From the NCBI GenBank assembly GCA_001304015.1, contig LJUY01000063.1, positions 1 through 15,640 on the forward strand: a DNA stretch of 15,640 nt. The letters run 5' to 3'. How positions within the stretch are numbered: the stretch's first letter is position 1; each line of letters opens with the position of its first letter. The stretch is from a candidate division Zixibacteria bacterium SM23_81 (lineage in GTDB: Bacteria; SM23-81). Both the position numbers and the translations under genes were made by a program. Below, piece after piece: positions 7,580 through 15,197 of this stretch. The notes under the pieces were generated by a model. It ran no database searches, was not told the DNA's origin, and was given only the letters and a program-made list of their open reading frames with translations.

Positions 7580-9934
7580 ATGATTACAATCCAAAGAGAA
7601 GAAGAAATCATAGAGCTCCATGAAAAGCTCCCCATCCTGCCCCTGCGGGATGTGGTCATCTTTCCCTACATGATCTTTCCTTTATTGGTGGGGCGCCAGA
7701 TTTCCATCACCGCGTTGCAAGAGGCGATGATGCTCGACCGACAAATCCTTTTGTGTACCCAAAAGAACCCAACTGTGGAGATCCCCGGCAAGCAAGACCT
7801 GTATCGAGTCGGCATTGTAGCCCGGGTTCTCCAGATACTCCGCCTGCCCAATGAGACCATAAAAATCCTCATAGAGGGTCTGGTGAGAGCCAAGATCAGA
7901 AGGTTTTTTTCCAGCAAGGGATATCTTCAGGCCAGAATCGTCCCCATGAGTGAGAAACAGATGGAAAACGATGTAGAGACTCAAGCTCTGATTAGAAGCG
8001 CTCTCACTCAATTCACCGATTACGTCAAGTTGAACCACAGGATTCCCGATGAGGTTCTTCTCTCTATCGGGAATATTCAAAATCCCTTCCGTCTGGCCGA
8101 CACCCTCTCCGCTCATATTATCCAGAGCCCCGAGATGAAACAAAAAATATTGCAGGCGGAAAACCTCCCAGAGCGCTTCATCGAGATCACCAAAATCCTG
8201 GCGGCCGAAAAACAGATCTTGGAGATCGAGGAGAAGATCGATGGACAGGTTCGAAGCCAGCTGGAAAAAGGCCAGCGAGAATATTATCTACAGCAGCAGA
8301 TGAAGGCCATCAAGGCTGAGCTGGGTGAGGAGGAGGAGACAGCGGAGAGTGCTGAATATGCTCGCAAGATCCGAGAAGCCAAGATGTCCCCGGAATCTGA
8401 GGAGAAAGCTCTTGCTGAGTTGAAAAAATTGAAGAAGATGCACCCTACCTCTCCGGAATCGACGGTGGTGCGCAATTACCTCGACTGGCTGATTTCCCTT
8501 CCCTGGCAGAAAAGGACACAGGATAAATTGAATATCCCTGAGGCGGAATCCATTCTGGAAGAGGATCATTATGGTCTGAAAAAACCCAAGGAAAGGATCG
8601 TTGAGCATTTGGCGGTGATGAAGCTTTCCAATCAGGTACGCGGCCCCATCCTTTGCTTCGTAGGCCCTCCTGGAGTGGGCAAAACCTCATTGGGAAAATC
8701 TGTGGCCAGGGCGCTGGGCAGAAATTTCGTGCGGATTTCACTGGGGGGGGTTCGGGACGAAGCTGAGATCCGGGGGCATCGTCGAACCTACATCGGATCG
8801 ATGCCGGGCAAGATCATTCAGTGCATTAAGAAGGCTAAGACGAAGAACCCCGTTTTCCTCCTCGATGAGGTGGACAAGATGAGCGTGGACTTTCGCGGCG
8901 ACCCATCAGCGGCTCTTTTAGAGGTGTTGGACCCGGATCAAAACAACACTTTTAACGACCATTACCTCGAGGTGGACTTCGACCTCTCGGAGGTCTTCTT
9001 CATCACCACAGCGAATACACTGCCGTCCATACCCCTGCCCCTCCAGGACCGGATGGAAATCATCCGGCTTCCGGGATACCTGGAGTTCGAGAAACTTAAT
9101 ATCGCCAAGGGATTTCTCATCCCCAAACAGCTGAAACAAAATGGTCTAGATTCTAAGACCCTCAGTTTCAGCGATGGGGCGTTGTCCGCCATCGTCGGCC
9201 AATATACCCGCGAGGCGGGTGTCAGAAATTTAGAGCGAGAGATCGCCACCATCTGCCGTAAGGTGGCGAAAGAGGTAGTGAGCAAGAAGATCAAGAAACC
9301 CGTGAAGATCACCAAGAACAATCTGGCCGCCTACCTGGGGGCCCCCCGGTATTTGGAATGGGAGCTGGAATCCCAAGATGCCGTGGGTTCGGCCACAGGC
9401 CTGGCTTGGACGGAGGTGGGAGGCCAAATTCTCACCGTAGAGGTCATCTTGCTCCGAGGAAAAGGCAACCTTATCCTCACCGGAAAGCTGGGCGAGGTGA
9501 TGAAGGAATCGGGGGAGGCCGCCCTTAGCTATGCGCGTTCTCGGGCCAAGATCTTGGGTTTGCAGCCAGATTTCTATCATAAGTTCGATGTTCACATCCA
9601 CTTGCCTGAAGGGGCAATACCTAAAGATGGCCCCTCGGCGGGCATCACCATTGCTACAGCCCTGGTCTCATCCTTAACTGGCAGGCCTGTGCGTCACGAT
9701 GTAGCCATGACGGGCGAACTCACTCTTCGGGGACGGATTTTGCCAGTGGGAGGGCTCAGCGAAAAGGTCATCGCCGCCCAGCGCGCCGGCATCAGAACCG
9801 TGCTCCTTCCTCGAAAAAACGACAAGGACGTCAAAGAGTTGCCTGCCGAGGTCAAACGGGGGCTGAACATCCAATTGGTGGAGAATATGGACCAGGTCCT
9901 GGAGTCTGCTCTGACGCCCGCTCCTTCCAAGTGA
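7580..9934 (+). CDS. lon: ATP-dependent Lon protease (LonA type)
   Basis: At 784 residues it has the same length as E. coli Lon. The N-terminal substrate-binding domain begins with [15 protein letters not shown] (residues ~17-31), the canonical LonA opening. A coiled-coil linker follows (~200-260, [19 protein letters not shown]). The AAA+ module has Walker A GPPGVGKT (362-369) and Walker B LLDEVDK (Asp429, Glu430). The C-terminal protease domain has the Ser-Lys dyad: Ser686 in KDGPSAG and Lys729 in GGLSEKV, 43 residues apart as in E. coli. It degrades misfolded and regulatory proteins in the cytoplasm. The ribosome binding site before ATG 7580 is poor, which may mean translational coupling to clpX, whose stop is 27 bases upstream. 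No heat-shock CIRCE or sigma-32-like site is visible. Confidence 0.97.
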   Translation: MITIQREEEIIELHEKLPILPLRDVVIFPYMIFPLLVGRQISITALQEAMMLDRQILLCTQKNPTVEIPGKQDLYRVGIVARVLQILRLPNETIKILIEGLVRAKIRRFFSSKGYLQARIVPMSEKQMENDVETQALIRSALTQFTDYVKLNHRIPDEVLLSIGNIQNPFRLADTLSAHIIQSPEMKQKILQAENLPERFIEITKILAAEKQILEIEEKIDGQVRSQLEKGQREYYLQQQMKAIKAELGEEEETAESAEYARKIREAKMSPESEEKALAELKKLKKMHPTSPESTVVRNYLDWLISLPWQKRTQDKLNIPEAESILEEDHYGLKKPKERIVEHLAVMKLSNQVRGPILCFVGPPGVGKTSLGKSVARALGRNFVRISLGGVRDEAEIRGHRRTYIGSMPGKIIQCIKKAKTKNPVFLLDEVDKMSVDFRGDPSAALLEVLDPDQNNTFNDHYLEVDFDLSEVFFITTANTLPSIPLPLQDRMEIIRLPGYLEFEKLNIAKGFLIPKQLKQNGLDSKTLSFSDGALSAIVGQYTREAGVRNLEREIATICRKVAKEVVSKKIKKPVKITKNNLAAYLGAPRYLEWELESQDAVGSATGLAWTEVGGQILTVEVILLRGKGNLILTGKLGEVMKESGEAALSYARSRAKILGLQPDFYHKFDVHIHLPEGAIPKDGPSAGITIATALVSSLTGRPVRHDVAMTGELTLRGRILPVGGLSEKVIAAQRAGIRTVLLPRKNDKDVKELPAEVKRGLNIQLVENMDQVLESALTPAPSK

Positions 9935-10021
9935 TCTTTGCTCTTCGTCCCTCCAGTCTCCACTCCCTATCGTCCGCGATCCTTTCACAAACGTGCCATC
10001 GGGAGAATTCTGCGGGAAACC

Positions 10022-10627
10022 ATGTTCAAGGTCACCTCGTCTCAATACATCACCAGCGTCGTCTCACTGGACCTTATCCCAAAGGCCAGATTTCCTGAAA
10101 TCGCCTTTGCGGGACGGTCTAACGTGGGCAAATCCTCTTTAATCAACACTCTCCTGGGACGCCAGCGACTGGCCCAAACCAGCTCAACACCGGGGAAGAC
10201 TCGTATGCTCAACTTCTTCTTGGTGAACGAAAATATCTTCTTCGTGGATTTGCCGGGCTATGGATATGCCAAAGTAGCCAAGCAGCTCCGAAACCGTTGG
10301 AGCAATTTGGTGGAACCCTATATTCGCGACCGCGAGACTCTCACGGGTGTCATCCATCTCATAGACTGTCGGCATGAGCCCACCCAGAATGACTCTCAGT
10401 TGAGCCAATGGTTGGATTTTTACCAGATCCCTTCATTGGTGGCCGTCACAAAGGCGGACAAACTCTCCCGGCCCAAGGCCATGCTGGCATTGAATGTGGC
10501 CGCACAAACTCTTCATCGAGAAGAGGATCAATGCGTGCTGTTTTCAGCCAAAACCGGTGAAGGCAAAGCCGAGATTTGGAAGTGGATAGTGGGAAAGCTT
10601 CGCCCTTTTTATAAAGAACGGGCATAA
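10022..10627 (+). CDS. engB: Ribosome biogenesis GTPase YsxC/EngB (YihA)
   Basis: A TRAFAC-class GTPase required for late assembly of the 50S subunit. With the start at ATG 10022 the protein has 201 residues and begins MFKVTSSQYITS, like typical family members. The frame stays open upstream to a TTG at 9938, but those 28 codons look non-family and lack an SD. G-motifs: G1 GRSNVGKSS (31-39), G2 STPGKT (55-60, Thr57), G3 DLPGYGYA (76-83), G4 TKAD (143-146), G5 SAK (175-177). It follows lon after an 87-base gap. Lon next to ysxC is a conserved pairing in several phyla, so this gene probably belongs to the same operon or a read-through unit. Confidence 0.94.
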   Translation: MFKVTSSQYITSVVSLDLIPKARFPEIAFAGRSNVGKSSLINTLLGRQRLAQTSSTPGKTRMLNFFLVNENIFFVDLPGYGYAKVAKQLRNRWSNLVEPYIRDRETLTGVIHLIDCRHEPTQNDSQLSQWLDFYQIPSLVAVTKADKLSRPKAMLALNVAAQTLHREEDQCVLFSAKTGEGKAEIWKWIVGKLRPFYKERA

Positions 10628-10727
10628 ACTATGCGTCATCCTGGAACAGACAAGAGGTTACAGAGGGCTCCTGTGCCACGACTTTTCCTGGAGTCTTGAA
10701 TTCACCCATTTTATGCAGGAGATGATT

Positions 10728-11858
10728 TTGAAGAAGAGACTCTTCACACCGGGTCCCACGAGCCTCCCCCAAGAAGTCATCCGGGCTATGACAGAGCCCA
10801 TGGTTCATCATCGAGGGCAGGAGTTTACCGATCTCTTCCGGCATGTGCAACAAGGGCTTCAGTATGTCTTCCAAACGAAAAACGAGGTCCTCATCCTGAC
10901 CTGCTCCGGAACGGGGGCCATGGAAGCCTGCGTGGCCAACCTTCACTGCCCTGGCGATAAGGTCCTGGCGCTCCGAGGCGGCAAGTTCGCCGAACGCTGG
11001 GACAAAATCTGTCAAGCATATGGCTTACAGGTGAAGCCCATCGATATTCCCTGGGGAGAGGCGGTGGACCCACAGCGGGTGGCTCAAAGTCTGGAGGAAG
11101 AGCCAAACATCAAGGCCGTCTATGCCACCCTCTGCGAAACCTCCACCGGCGTGGTGCACGATCTTCCCACTCTTGCGCGAATGGTAGAACCTCATTCCGC
11201 TCTTCTGGTCGTGGACGCCATCAGCGCTCTGTGCGCCGATGAGCTTCTCACCGACGCCTGGGGCCTGGACGTGGTTATATCCTCATCCCAGAAAGGACTA
11301 ATGTGCCCTCCGGGCATCTCTTTCGTCAGCCTGAACGAGCCGTCATGGGATAGGGTCAAATCGGCCACCTTACCAAGATTCTATTGGGATTTTAGGGAAA
11401 TGCGGCGCTTCTTGGAGAAAAACATGACTCCTTACACACCGGCCATCACCACCTTATATGGGCTCAATGCCGCTCTGGACATAATCCAAAGGGAGGGATT
11501 GGAGAAAGTCATCGAGCGGCACGCTCGGCTGGCCAGGATCACCCGGGCAGCGCTCACCGCCCTGAACCTGCAATTGTTCTCACAGAGACCATCCAACGCT
11601 CTCACCGCGGTTCAGGTGCCTGATGGAATAGACGGCGCAGAACTGCTCCGCCTCCTTTACCATGAGCACGGCATGGTGGTGGCCGATGGCCAGTTTCATC
11701 TAAAAGGCAAAATCTTCCGCCTGGCGCACCTGGGCGATACGAATGAGCGTGACGTGATCGCCGCCATCACTGCCCTGGAAAAAAGTCTGCTGGCCCTGGG
11801 GCATGAGTTCTCTGAAGGCGCCGGCTTGCGGGCGGCTAAGATGGCCAGCTCAGAATAA
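10728..11858 (+). CDS. Class V PLP-dependent aminotransferase (serine-pyruvate / alanine-glyoxylate type)
   Basis: A fold-type I PLP enzyme of the alanine-glyoxylate/serine-pyruvate aminotransferase group (also described as the hydrogenase small-subunit-like family). KKRLFTPGPTSLP is the family N-terminus, SGTGAMEA is the phosphate-binding turn, VVDAISAL supplies the Asp that holds the PLP ring, and SSSQKGL contains the Schiff-base lysine (Lys189 from this start). Start: TTG 10728 has AGGAG at 10717-10721, six bases away. ATG 10713 and ATG 10722 are in frame but lack an SD, so they are the alternatives; the difference is at most 5 residues. The intact gene is about 376 aa, normal for the group. 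It is followed within 15 bases by what looks like a serA remnant, so it may act, or have acted, in serine or glyoxylate metabolism. Exact substrates are not assignable from sequence. Confidence 0.9.
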   Translation: MKKRLFTPGPTSLPQEVIRAMTEPMVHHRGQEFTDLFRHVQQGLQYVFQTKNEVLILTCSGTGAMEACVANLHCPGDKVLALRGGKFAERWDKICQAYGLQVKPIDIPWGEAVDPQRVAQSLEEEPNIKAVYATLCETSTGVVHDLPTLARMVEPHSALLVVDAISALCADELLTDAWGLDVVISSSQKGLMCPPGISFVSLNEPSWDRVKSATLPRFYWDFREMRRFLEKNMTPYTPAITTLYGLNAALDIIQREGLEKVIERHARLARITRAALTALNLQLFSQRPSNALTAVQVPDGIDGAELLRLLYHEHGMVVADGQFHLKGKIFRLAHLGDTNERDVIAAITALEKSLLALGHEFSEGAGLRAAKMASSE

Positions 11859-11872
11859 ACCGGGAGGGGACC

Positions 11873-11982
11873 TTGAAAGTCCTGGTTACAGCATCCATCT
11901 GGCAACGGTGAATGCCGCCACAAGCGCCGCCGAGCGAGGCATCAAATCTGTGGTGAGGAATGGGTCTTTCCGCACGGCTTGA
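11873..11982 (+). pseudogene. serA: Probable remnant of serA (D-3-phosphoglycerate dehydrogenase)
   Basis: A strong SD (GGGAGGGG) precedes TTG 11873, which opens MKVLVTASIWQR and stops at TGA 11909-11911. MKVLVT is the typical first stretch of D-3-phosphoglycerate dehydrogenase. A second frame continues directly after it (11896-11982): HLATVNAATSAAERGIKSVV, then a stop. VNAxxxAxERGIxV is the signature of the intervening (ASB) domain far inside SerA. Both pieces thus match SerA but are joined after only ~8 residues, with the NAD-binding Rossmann core missing, as expected for a large internal deletion with frameshift. The motifs are seen; the SerA identity is from family knowledge, and no alignment was run. 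A short chance ORF is the alternative. Confidence 0.5.
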
Positions 11983-12061
11983 GATTACGAGAAGGCTTAC
12001 TGCTCATTTTGTTGATATCACAGTTGACTCAGCGTCTTTTTGAAATTTTTGAAAAAATGTG
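11983..12061 (+). promoter_or_regulatory. AT-rich upstream region, possible UP element
   Basis: The segment just before the -35 box contains phased A and T tracts (CTTTTTGAAATTTTTGAAAA, 12036-12055). This is the composition of an UP element that binds the RNA polymerase alpha C-terminal domain. It suggests a strongly expressed transcript. No gene is visible here. Confidence 0.4.
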
Positions 12062-12090
12062 TTGACAAAAATCACGAAATATGTTATAGT
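12062..12090 (+). promoter_or_regulatory. Strong sigma-70 promoter of the structured RNA
   Basis: TTGACA (12062-12067), a 17-base spacer and TATAGT (12085-12090). The -35 is a perfect consensus and the -10 one base off. The predicted transcription start is about 12097. The AT-tracts upstream fit an UP element. Confidence 0.85.
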
Positions 12091-12096
12091 TGACTT

Positions 12097-12278
12097 ATAA
12101 GGAGAAGATTTAAGGCACTAACGAAAGGGTGTGGCTTATACTAAACTGCTAAGGGTTTCGTTTCCAACATCATGATGCGAGAGCATGGGCGACGAAGCGT
12201 CCCTTTAGCATGTTTTTGGACCGTATCTAGGAAGACTAGCCGAGTCCGGGGAGGCGTTTCGCGGGCTCGGTTTTTTTG
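12097..12278 (+). ncRNA. Predicted structured RNA of about 180 nt (unassigned family)
   Basis: The segment runs from a consensus promoter to an intrinsic terminator and contains no ORF. Nested inverted repeats build one long rod: ATAC/GTAT (12138-12141 with 12223-12226), AAAC/GTTT (12143-12146 with 12212-12215), TGCTAAGGG/CCCTTTAGCA (12147-12155 with 12201-12210), TTCGT/ACGAA (12157-12161 with 12192-12196). The tip is ATGC-GAGA-GCAT (12175-12186) with a GNRA tetraloop. TTTCGTT (12156-12162) can instead pair with AACGAAA (12120-12126), so a switch is possible. Length and rod shape recall 6S RNA, but I cannot see the 6S central bubble. It could also be a leader that attenuates the sigma gene 150 bases downstream. 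No SRP, RNase P, tmRNA or known riboswitch signature is seen. Confidence 0.6.
12240..12277 (+). terminator. Intrinsic terminator of the structured RNA
   Basis: CCGAGTCCG (12240-12248) pairs with CGGGCTCGG (12262-12270) over nine positions including one T-G wobble. Seven T follow (12271-12277). This is the cleanest evidence that the RNA ends before the sigma factor gene. Confidence 0.9.
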
Positions 12279-12371
12279 ACGATAGTCCTATGGCGGCTCG
12301 TTGAGAATGGAAAAACGGACATTTGGGGTCCTGGAAAGGGAAGATGATCCTGCTCAATTTTCGCTACACTT

Positions 12372-12400
12372 TTGACTCCACTAGAGCGTCTAAATAATAA
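12372..12400 (+). promoter_or_regulatory. Candidate promoter of the sigma factor gene
   Basis: TTGACT (12372-12377), a 17-base spacer and TAATAA (12395-12400) lie 34 bases before the start codon and after the RNA terminator. This would let the sigma gene be transcribed independently of the upstream RNA. Confidence 0.55.
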
Positions 12401-12433
12401 GGACTATCCAGACACACTCTCGGAGGGCACCAC

Positions 12434-13294
12434 ATGATCTTATCATCCAAGATACCGCTTCAAGGTGGAAACCGAAGCTTACAAAGATATTTGCAGGAAG
12501 TTGGAAAGCCGGATCTGCTGACCAACAGCGAAGAGGCAGAGCTGGCCCGGCGCATCAAAAAGGGCGACCGGGAGGCTTTGAATAAGCTGGTCTGTGCCAA
12601 CCTGCGTTTCGTCATCAGTGTGGCCAGACATTATCAGAACCAAGGGGTTCCTCTTTCCGACCTGATCTCAGAGGGAAACATTGGACTCATCGAGGCAGCC
12701 AAGCGGTTCGATCAGACCAAAGGGTTTCGATTCATCTCCTATGCTGTGTGGTGGATTCGACAATCCATACTGGCTGCGCTGGCCAAACAGTCGCGTATCG
12801 TTCGGCTCCCCTTGAATAAGATCGCTGAGCTGCAGAAGATGAGCCAGGCTATTGAGCATTACGTCCGCGATCATCATCGTTCGCCCCAGACCTCTGAGAT
12901 TGCAGAGCAGTTGAAGATGGGAGAGACGGAGGCTTCAGAGCTTTTCAGCGCATTTGGGCGACATCTATCCTTGAACGGATCACCCACCAACGACGGGAAC
13001 GCCCTCACCCTGCTGAATACTCTGCCCAACGAGAAAGATCCCCCGCCAGACGAAAACGTTCTGGTCGGCGACCTTTCCCGTCAGATGGAGAGGGCCATCT
13101 CCACCCTATCGACCCGTCAAGCGGAGGTCATCCGCATGTACTATGGCCTCGCCGGGAAGAAGCCGCAGACCTTGAAGCAGATCGGTAAGCATTTTGGGCT
13201 CTCCAGGGAGAGGGTGCGACAGATCAAAAAACAAGCGCTGGAGAAACTGCGGCATGCCTGCCGAAAGCGTCTTCTGGAACCATATTTGGAGTAA
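12434..13294 (+). CDS. rpoD: RNA polymerase sigma factor, sigma-70 family (RpoD/SigA-like)
   Basis: A 286-residue sigma-70 without region 1.1. Region 1.2 is ~14-45 (SLQRYLQEVGKPDLLT). Region 2 is ~50-120, with NLRFVISVARHYQNQGVPLSDLI (2.1-2.2), GFRFISYAVWWIRQSI (2.3-2.4) and the -10-recognising YAVWWIR. Region 3 starts QSRIVRLPLNK (~119-130). Region 4 is ~215-275, with the helix-turn-helix TLKQIGKHFGLSRERVRQIK (246-265) that reads the -35 box. Size and sequence closely resemble the primary sigma factor of Bacteroidetes/Chlorobi, so it is likely the housekeeping factor, though a group 2 paralogue cannot be excluded. ATG 12434 has GGAGG (12421-12425) upstream. The gene has its own promoter and terminator and is monocistronic. 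Confidence 0.93.
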   Translation: MILSSKIPLQGGNRSLQRYLQEVGKPDLLTNSEEAELARRIKKGDREALNKLVCANLRFVISVARHYQNQGVPLSDLISEGNIGLIEAAKRFDQTKGFRFISYAVWWIRQSILAALAKQSRIVRLPLNKIAELQKMSQAIEHYVRDHHRSPQTSEIAEQLKMGETEASELFSAFGRHLSLNGSPTNDGNALTLLNTLPNEKDPPPDENVLVGDLSRQMERAISTLSTRQAEVIRMYYGLAGKKPQTLKQIGKHFGLSRERVRQIKKQALEKLRHACRKRLLEPYLE

Positions 13295-13328
13295 TCAGGA
13301 AAAGTCAGAGGTAAACAAAGATAAAAAA

Positions 13329-13358
13329 GAGGGGGTTCGGAAACGAGCCCCCTTTTTT
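13329..13358 (+). terminator. Intrinsic terminator after the sigma factor gene
   Basis: GGGGGTTCG (13331-13339) pairs with CGAGCCCCC (13344-13352, one T-G wobble) around a GAAA tetraloop, followed by six T (13353-13358). The A-run before the stem could allow weak function on the other strand. Confidence 0.93.
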
Positions 13359-13367
13359 GTTACTACT

Positions 13368-13437
13368 GACCACTGGATTGAGGATAGAGGATTTGGGGAT
13401 TGAGGGTTGAGGGTTAAGAAGTCTCTCAATCCTCGAG
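13368..13437. repeat. Low-complexity GGATTGAGG / GAGGGTTGAG tract
   Basis: Short words such as GGATTGAGGATAGAGGATT and GATTGAGGGTTGAGGGTTAA repeat imperfectly every 7-9 bases. The reverse-complement version (CCTCTATCCTCATCCCTCAA) lies at 15335-15354. It carries no coding signal. Confidence 0.6.
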
Positions 13438-13446
13438 ACCAGGTTC

Positions 13447-13475
13447 CCTTCCGAAGGTTCCGAACCTTCGGAAGG
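13447..13475. repeat. Near-perfect palindrome, 14-bp arms
   Basis: CCTTCCGAAGGTTC (13447-13460) and GAACCTTCGGAAGG (13462-13475) are exact reverse complements around one central C. Each arm also contains the smaller palindrome CCTTCCGAAGG or CCTTCGGAAGG, so the element is nested. It shares the core AACCTTCG with the inverted repeat at 15287-15319. Confidence 0.85.
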
Positions 13476-13538
13476 TTTAAACAAAGGAATGTATTGAATA
13501 TGCTAAAAACCAATGCACAGCTTCATACGGTCAATACA

Positions 13539-13566
13539 GTAGGGGCTCAATATATTGAGCCCCTAC
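13539..13566. repeat. Perfect 28-bp palindrome of the GTAGGGGC...GCCCCTAC type
   Basis: GTAGGGGCTCAATA (13539-13552) is followed immediately by TATTGAGCCCCTAC (13553-13566). No T-tract follows. The outer GGGGC/GCCCC arms recur with a different centre at 15198-15221, which marks a family of palindromes with conserved ends and variable middle. Confidence 0.9.
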
Positions 13567-13575
13567 ATGACGACA

Positions 13576-13645
13576 CAAACCGTTCCGCAGAAGCAGGAGC
13601 CTCTGCGGGAAATCGAGGTCGGGAGACCCCTCCTACAAAAAAACC
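13576..13645. repeat. Additional small inverted repeats in the intergenic region
   Basis: CGCAGA (near 13576) pairs with TCTGCG (near 13597), and GGTC pairs with GACC around GGGA (near 13617-13628). Together with the preceding palindrome they make a compact cluster of hairpins. No gene is present. Confidence 0.4.
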
Positions 13646-13663
13646 TAATCCTCACGGATTAAG
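13637..13663 (-). terminator. Intrinsic terminator of the minus-strand Asp-box gene
   Basis: Read on the minus strand, TAATCC (13661 to 13656) pairs with GGATTA (13651 to 13646) around a 4-base loop and is followed by GG and seven T (13643 to 13637). It lies 27 bases past the stop codon of the gene it would end. Confidence 0.7.
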
Positions 13664-13689
13664 CCTCTCAGCACAGATCAAACTGTATG

Positions 13690-14877
13690 TTAATCACAGT
13701 TTGTCAACTCGCGATTGAACCTACCTGTCCGGTTGGAGGCTTTGGATTTGTTGCCAGAGTCATCGACGGCCTTCACTACGTAATAATAAGCAGGTGTGGC
13801 CCACCGACTGTTGATGTCAGAGTAGGAAGAGTCTGTGCAGAAACCGATGGAATCTCCTGATGTGGGGACAAAATAGGGTTCTGTGCTTCGGTAAACAACA
13901 TAGTGGCTAATCGTTTCTGGTTGTCCCCATATGTCCTGGTTAACCGGCCACCAGTCCAGCAAAATAGAGCTGTCTGAAGGCGCACAGGTCAAATTATCAA
14001 TGGCTTCCGGGAGCAAAACATCCATGTGATTTGAATAAACATGAGATGCGGTGAAAGTCTGTCCGTAATCGAGACTTCGATGAATGTATAAATCTTCTTT
14101 GCCAAACATATCGTAACAATCTTCGAGGACATAGACTTCTCCTGAAATGAACCCCCCAGCCAAGCCAGTTTGGAAATCATCATCAAAAGAGTATTGTTGG
14201 CAGAGAGTATCACCATAGTTTTGACTATAAAAGAGTGTCATGTAATTTGCTAAAATGTAAAGCTCGCCAGGCTCATTTCCTTTTGTGAGATTATATATCG
14301 TATATCCGCCGCTCATATCGATAATAAGTTCATAGGTCTCTCCGTAATCAGTGCTGTGATAGATGTCTCCACTATGGCAGCCGCAGTAGATTTCACCAGC
14401 GCTGTGCCCTACACTCATGCTGGCAACCCATCCTGGACAAGTACCTTTATCAATAAAAGTTTCACCATAATCAGTGCTGTATTTCGTAATATCGTATATG
14501 CTTGTATACACTTCACCCGGTGCATATCCACTAGCTATCGCATCTAAATCGGTGCCTACAATGCTTTTCAATGCAAAGTTAATCCCATAATCATTACTAT
14601 AATATATTTCACCTCCAGCATATTTATACACCTCACCTTCGACTACACCTTCACCGAACAACCCCACCCCTGTTTCGTTCTGAAAGTAAACGGTCTGACC
14701 ATAGTCTGTGCTGCGATAGAGCCATCTTGGGGCCGCTGGGTAGGTACCACCTACACCATAGACATATAGTTCTCCGGGCACTACGCCCCTAGCCAACTTC
14801 CCACTGGCAATAACAGTCAAAGGCAAGAAGAGCAGAAGAGCAAATATGACAAATCCGATATAAAACTCAGTCTTCAT
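13690..14877 (-). CDS. Secreted protein with six Asp-box (BNR-like) repeats and a C-terminal Fn3-like domain
   Basis: A 395-residue protein with an N-terminal Sec signal peptide (basic MKTEF, hydrophobic core ~6-22, likely cut near ASG at 24-26). Six Asp-boxes of the S-x-D-x-G-x-T-F type occur at ~56 (STDYGQTV), 94 (SNDYGINF), 134 (STDYGETF), 175 (STDYGETY), 218 (SQNYGDTL) and 268 (SLDYGQTF). Each is preceded by a strand PGELY/GEVY/GEIY at ~35, 81, 121, 161, 204 and 246. The ~40-residue spacing suggests a beta-propeller. Residues ~291-380 look like a fibronectin type III domain (ISHYVVYRS, YYYVVKAVDDSGN). There is no T9SS tail, unlike the protein at the left edge. No sialidase catalytic Arg triad or Tyr is evident, so I call it a surface or binding protein of unknown function. 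AAGGTGGG lies upstream of the ATG. The gene is visibly more AT-rich than its neighbours. Confidence 0.85.
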   Translation of the reverse strand: MKTEFYIGFVIFALLLFLPLTVIASGKLARGVVPGELYVYGVGGTYPAAPRWLYRSTDYGQTVYFQNETGVGLFGEGVVEGEVYKYAGGEIYYSNDYGINFALKSIVGTDLDAIASGYAPGEVYTSIYDITKYSTDYGETFIDKGTCPGWVASMSVGHSAGEIYCGCHSGDIYHSTDYGETYELIIDMSGGYTIYNLTKGNEPGELYILANYMTLFYSQNYGDTLCQQYSFDDDFQTGLAGGFISGEVYVLEDCYDMFGKEDLYIHRSLDYGQTFTASHVYSNHMDVLLPEAIDNLTCAPSDSSILLDWWPVNQDIWGQPETISHYVVYRSTEPYFVPTSGDSIGFCTDSSYSDINSRWATPAYYYVVKAVDDSGNKSKASNRTGRFNRELTNCD

Positions 14878-14937
14878 CTTGACCCACCTTTGTGGTCAAG
14901 AAAACTAAAAAAGATTTAGCTTTCTTTTTTCACCTTC

Positions 14938-14966
14938 ATTTTAGCATGCATTTACAAAGTTGTCAA
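14938..14966 (-). promoter_or_regulatory. Sigma-70 promoter of the Asp-box gene
   Basis: On the minus strand TTGACA (14966 to 14961), a 17-base spacer and TAAAAT (14943 to 14938). The start would be near 14931, giving a leader of about 55 nt before the ATG at 14877. Confidence 0.8.
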
Positions 14967-15030
14967 GGGAAAATCTGGTCGAATCTGGAATCACCACAGA
15001 GTTACGGTCCATACGTGCACGTTTCATTGC

Positions 15031-15054
15031 ACGGGCACGGCATGCCGTGCCCGT
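15031..15054. repeat. Perfect 24-bp palindrome
   Basis: ACGGGCACGGCA (15031-15042) is followed by its exact reverse complement TGCCGTGCCCGT (15043-15054). There is no T-tract. It has the same GC-rich end style as the palindromes at 13539 and 15198. Confidence 0.9.
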
Positions 15055-15197
15055 CCGTTTGGAAATGCTAAGTTGCGTTTGTGATTACTAATAACTGTTT
15101 ATTTATGAAGATTTTCGTTAAGAACGACAGACGATTAACGCGCAACGATTGCCGTTACGAGCCTCGAAACCGCCGAACGACAGCCCATGAACGGAAA

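Noticed and set aside
6317-7621. Long minus-strand open frame (434 codons) opposite clpX
   Set aside because: ClpX on the + strand has all family motifs; the opposite frame is a mirror of its codon use, with no recognisable domain or SD.
9938-10021. N-terminal extension of EngB from TTG 9938
   Set aside because: The 28 extra residues do not look like the family, which begins close to FKVTSSQY; no SD supports TTG 9938.
10628-10727. Terminator between engB and the aminotransferase gene
   Set aside because: Short complementary words (GGC/GCC) exist, but there is no stable stem followed by a T-tract.
12097-12278. tmRNA or RNase P RNA
   Set aside because: It is too short, and neither an alanine tRNA-like domain nor the conserved RNase P core (GAGGAAAGTC) is present.
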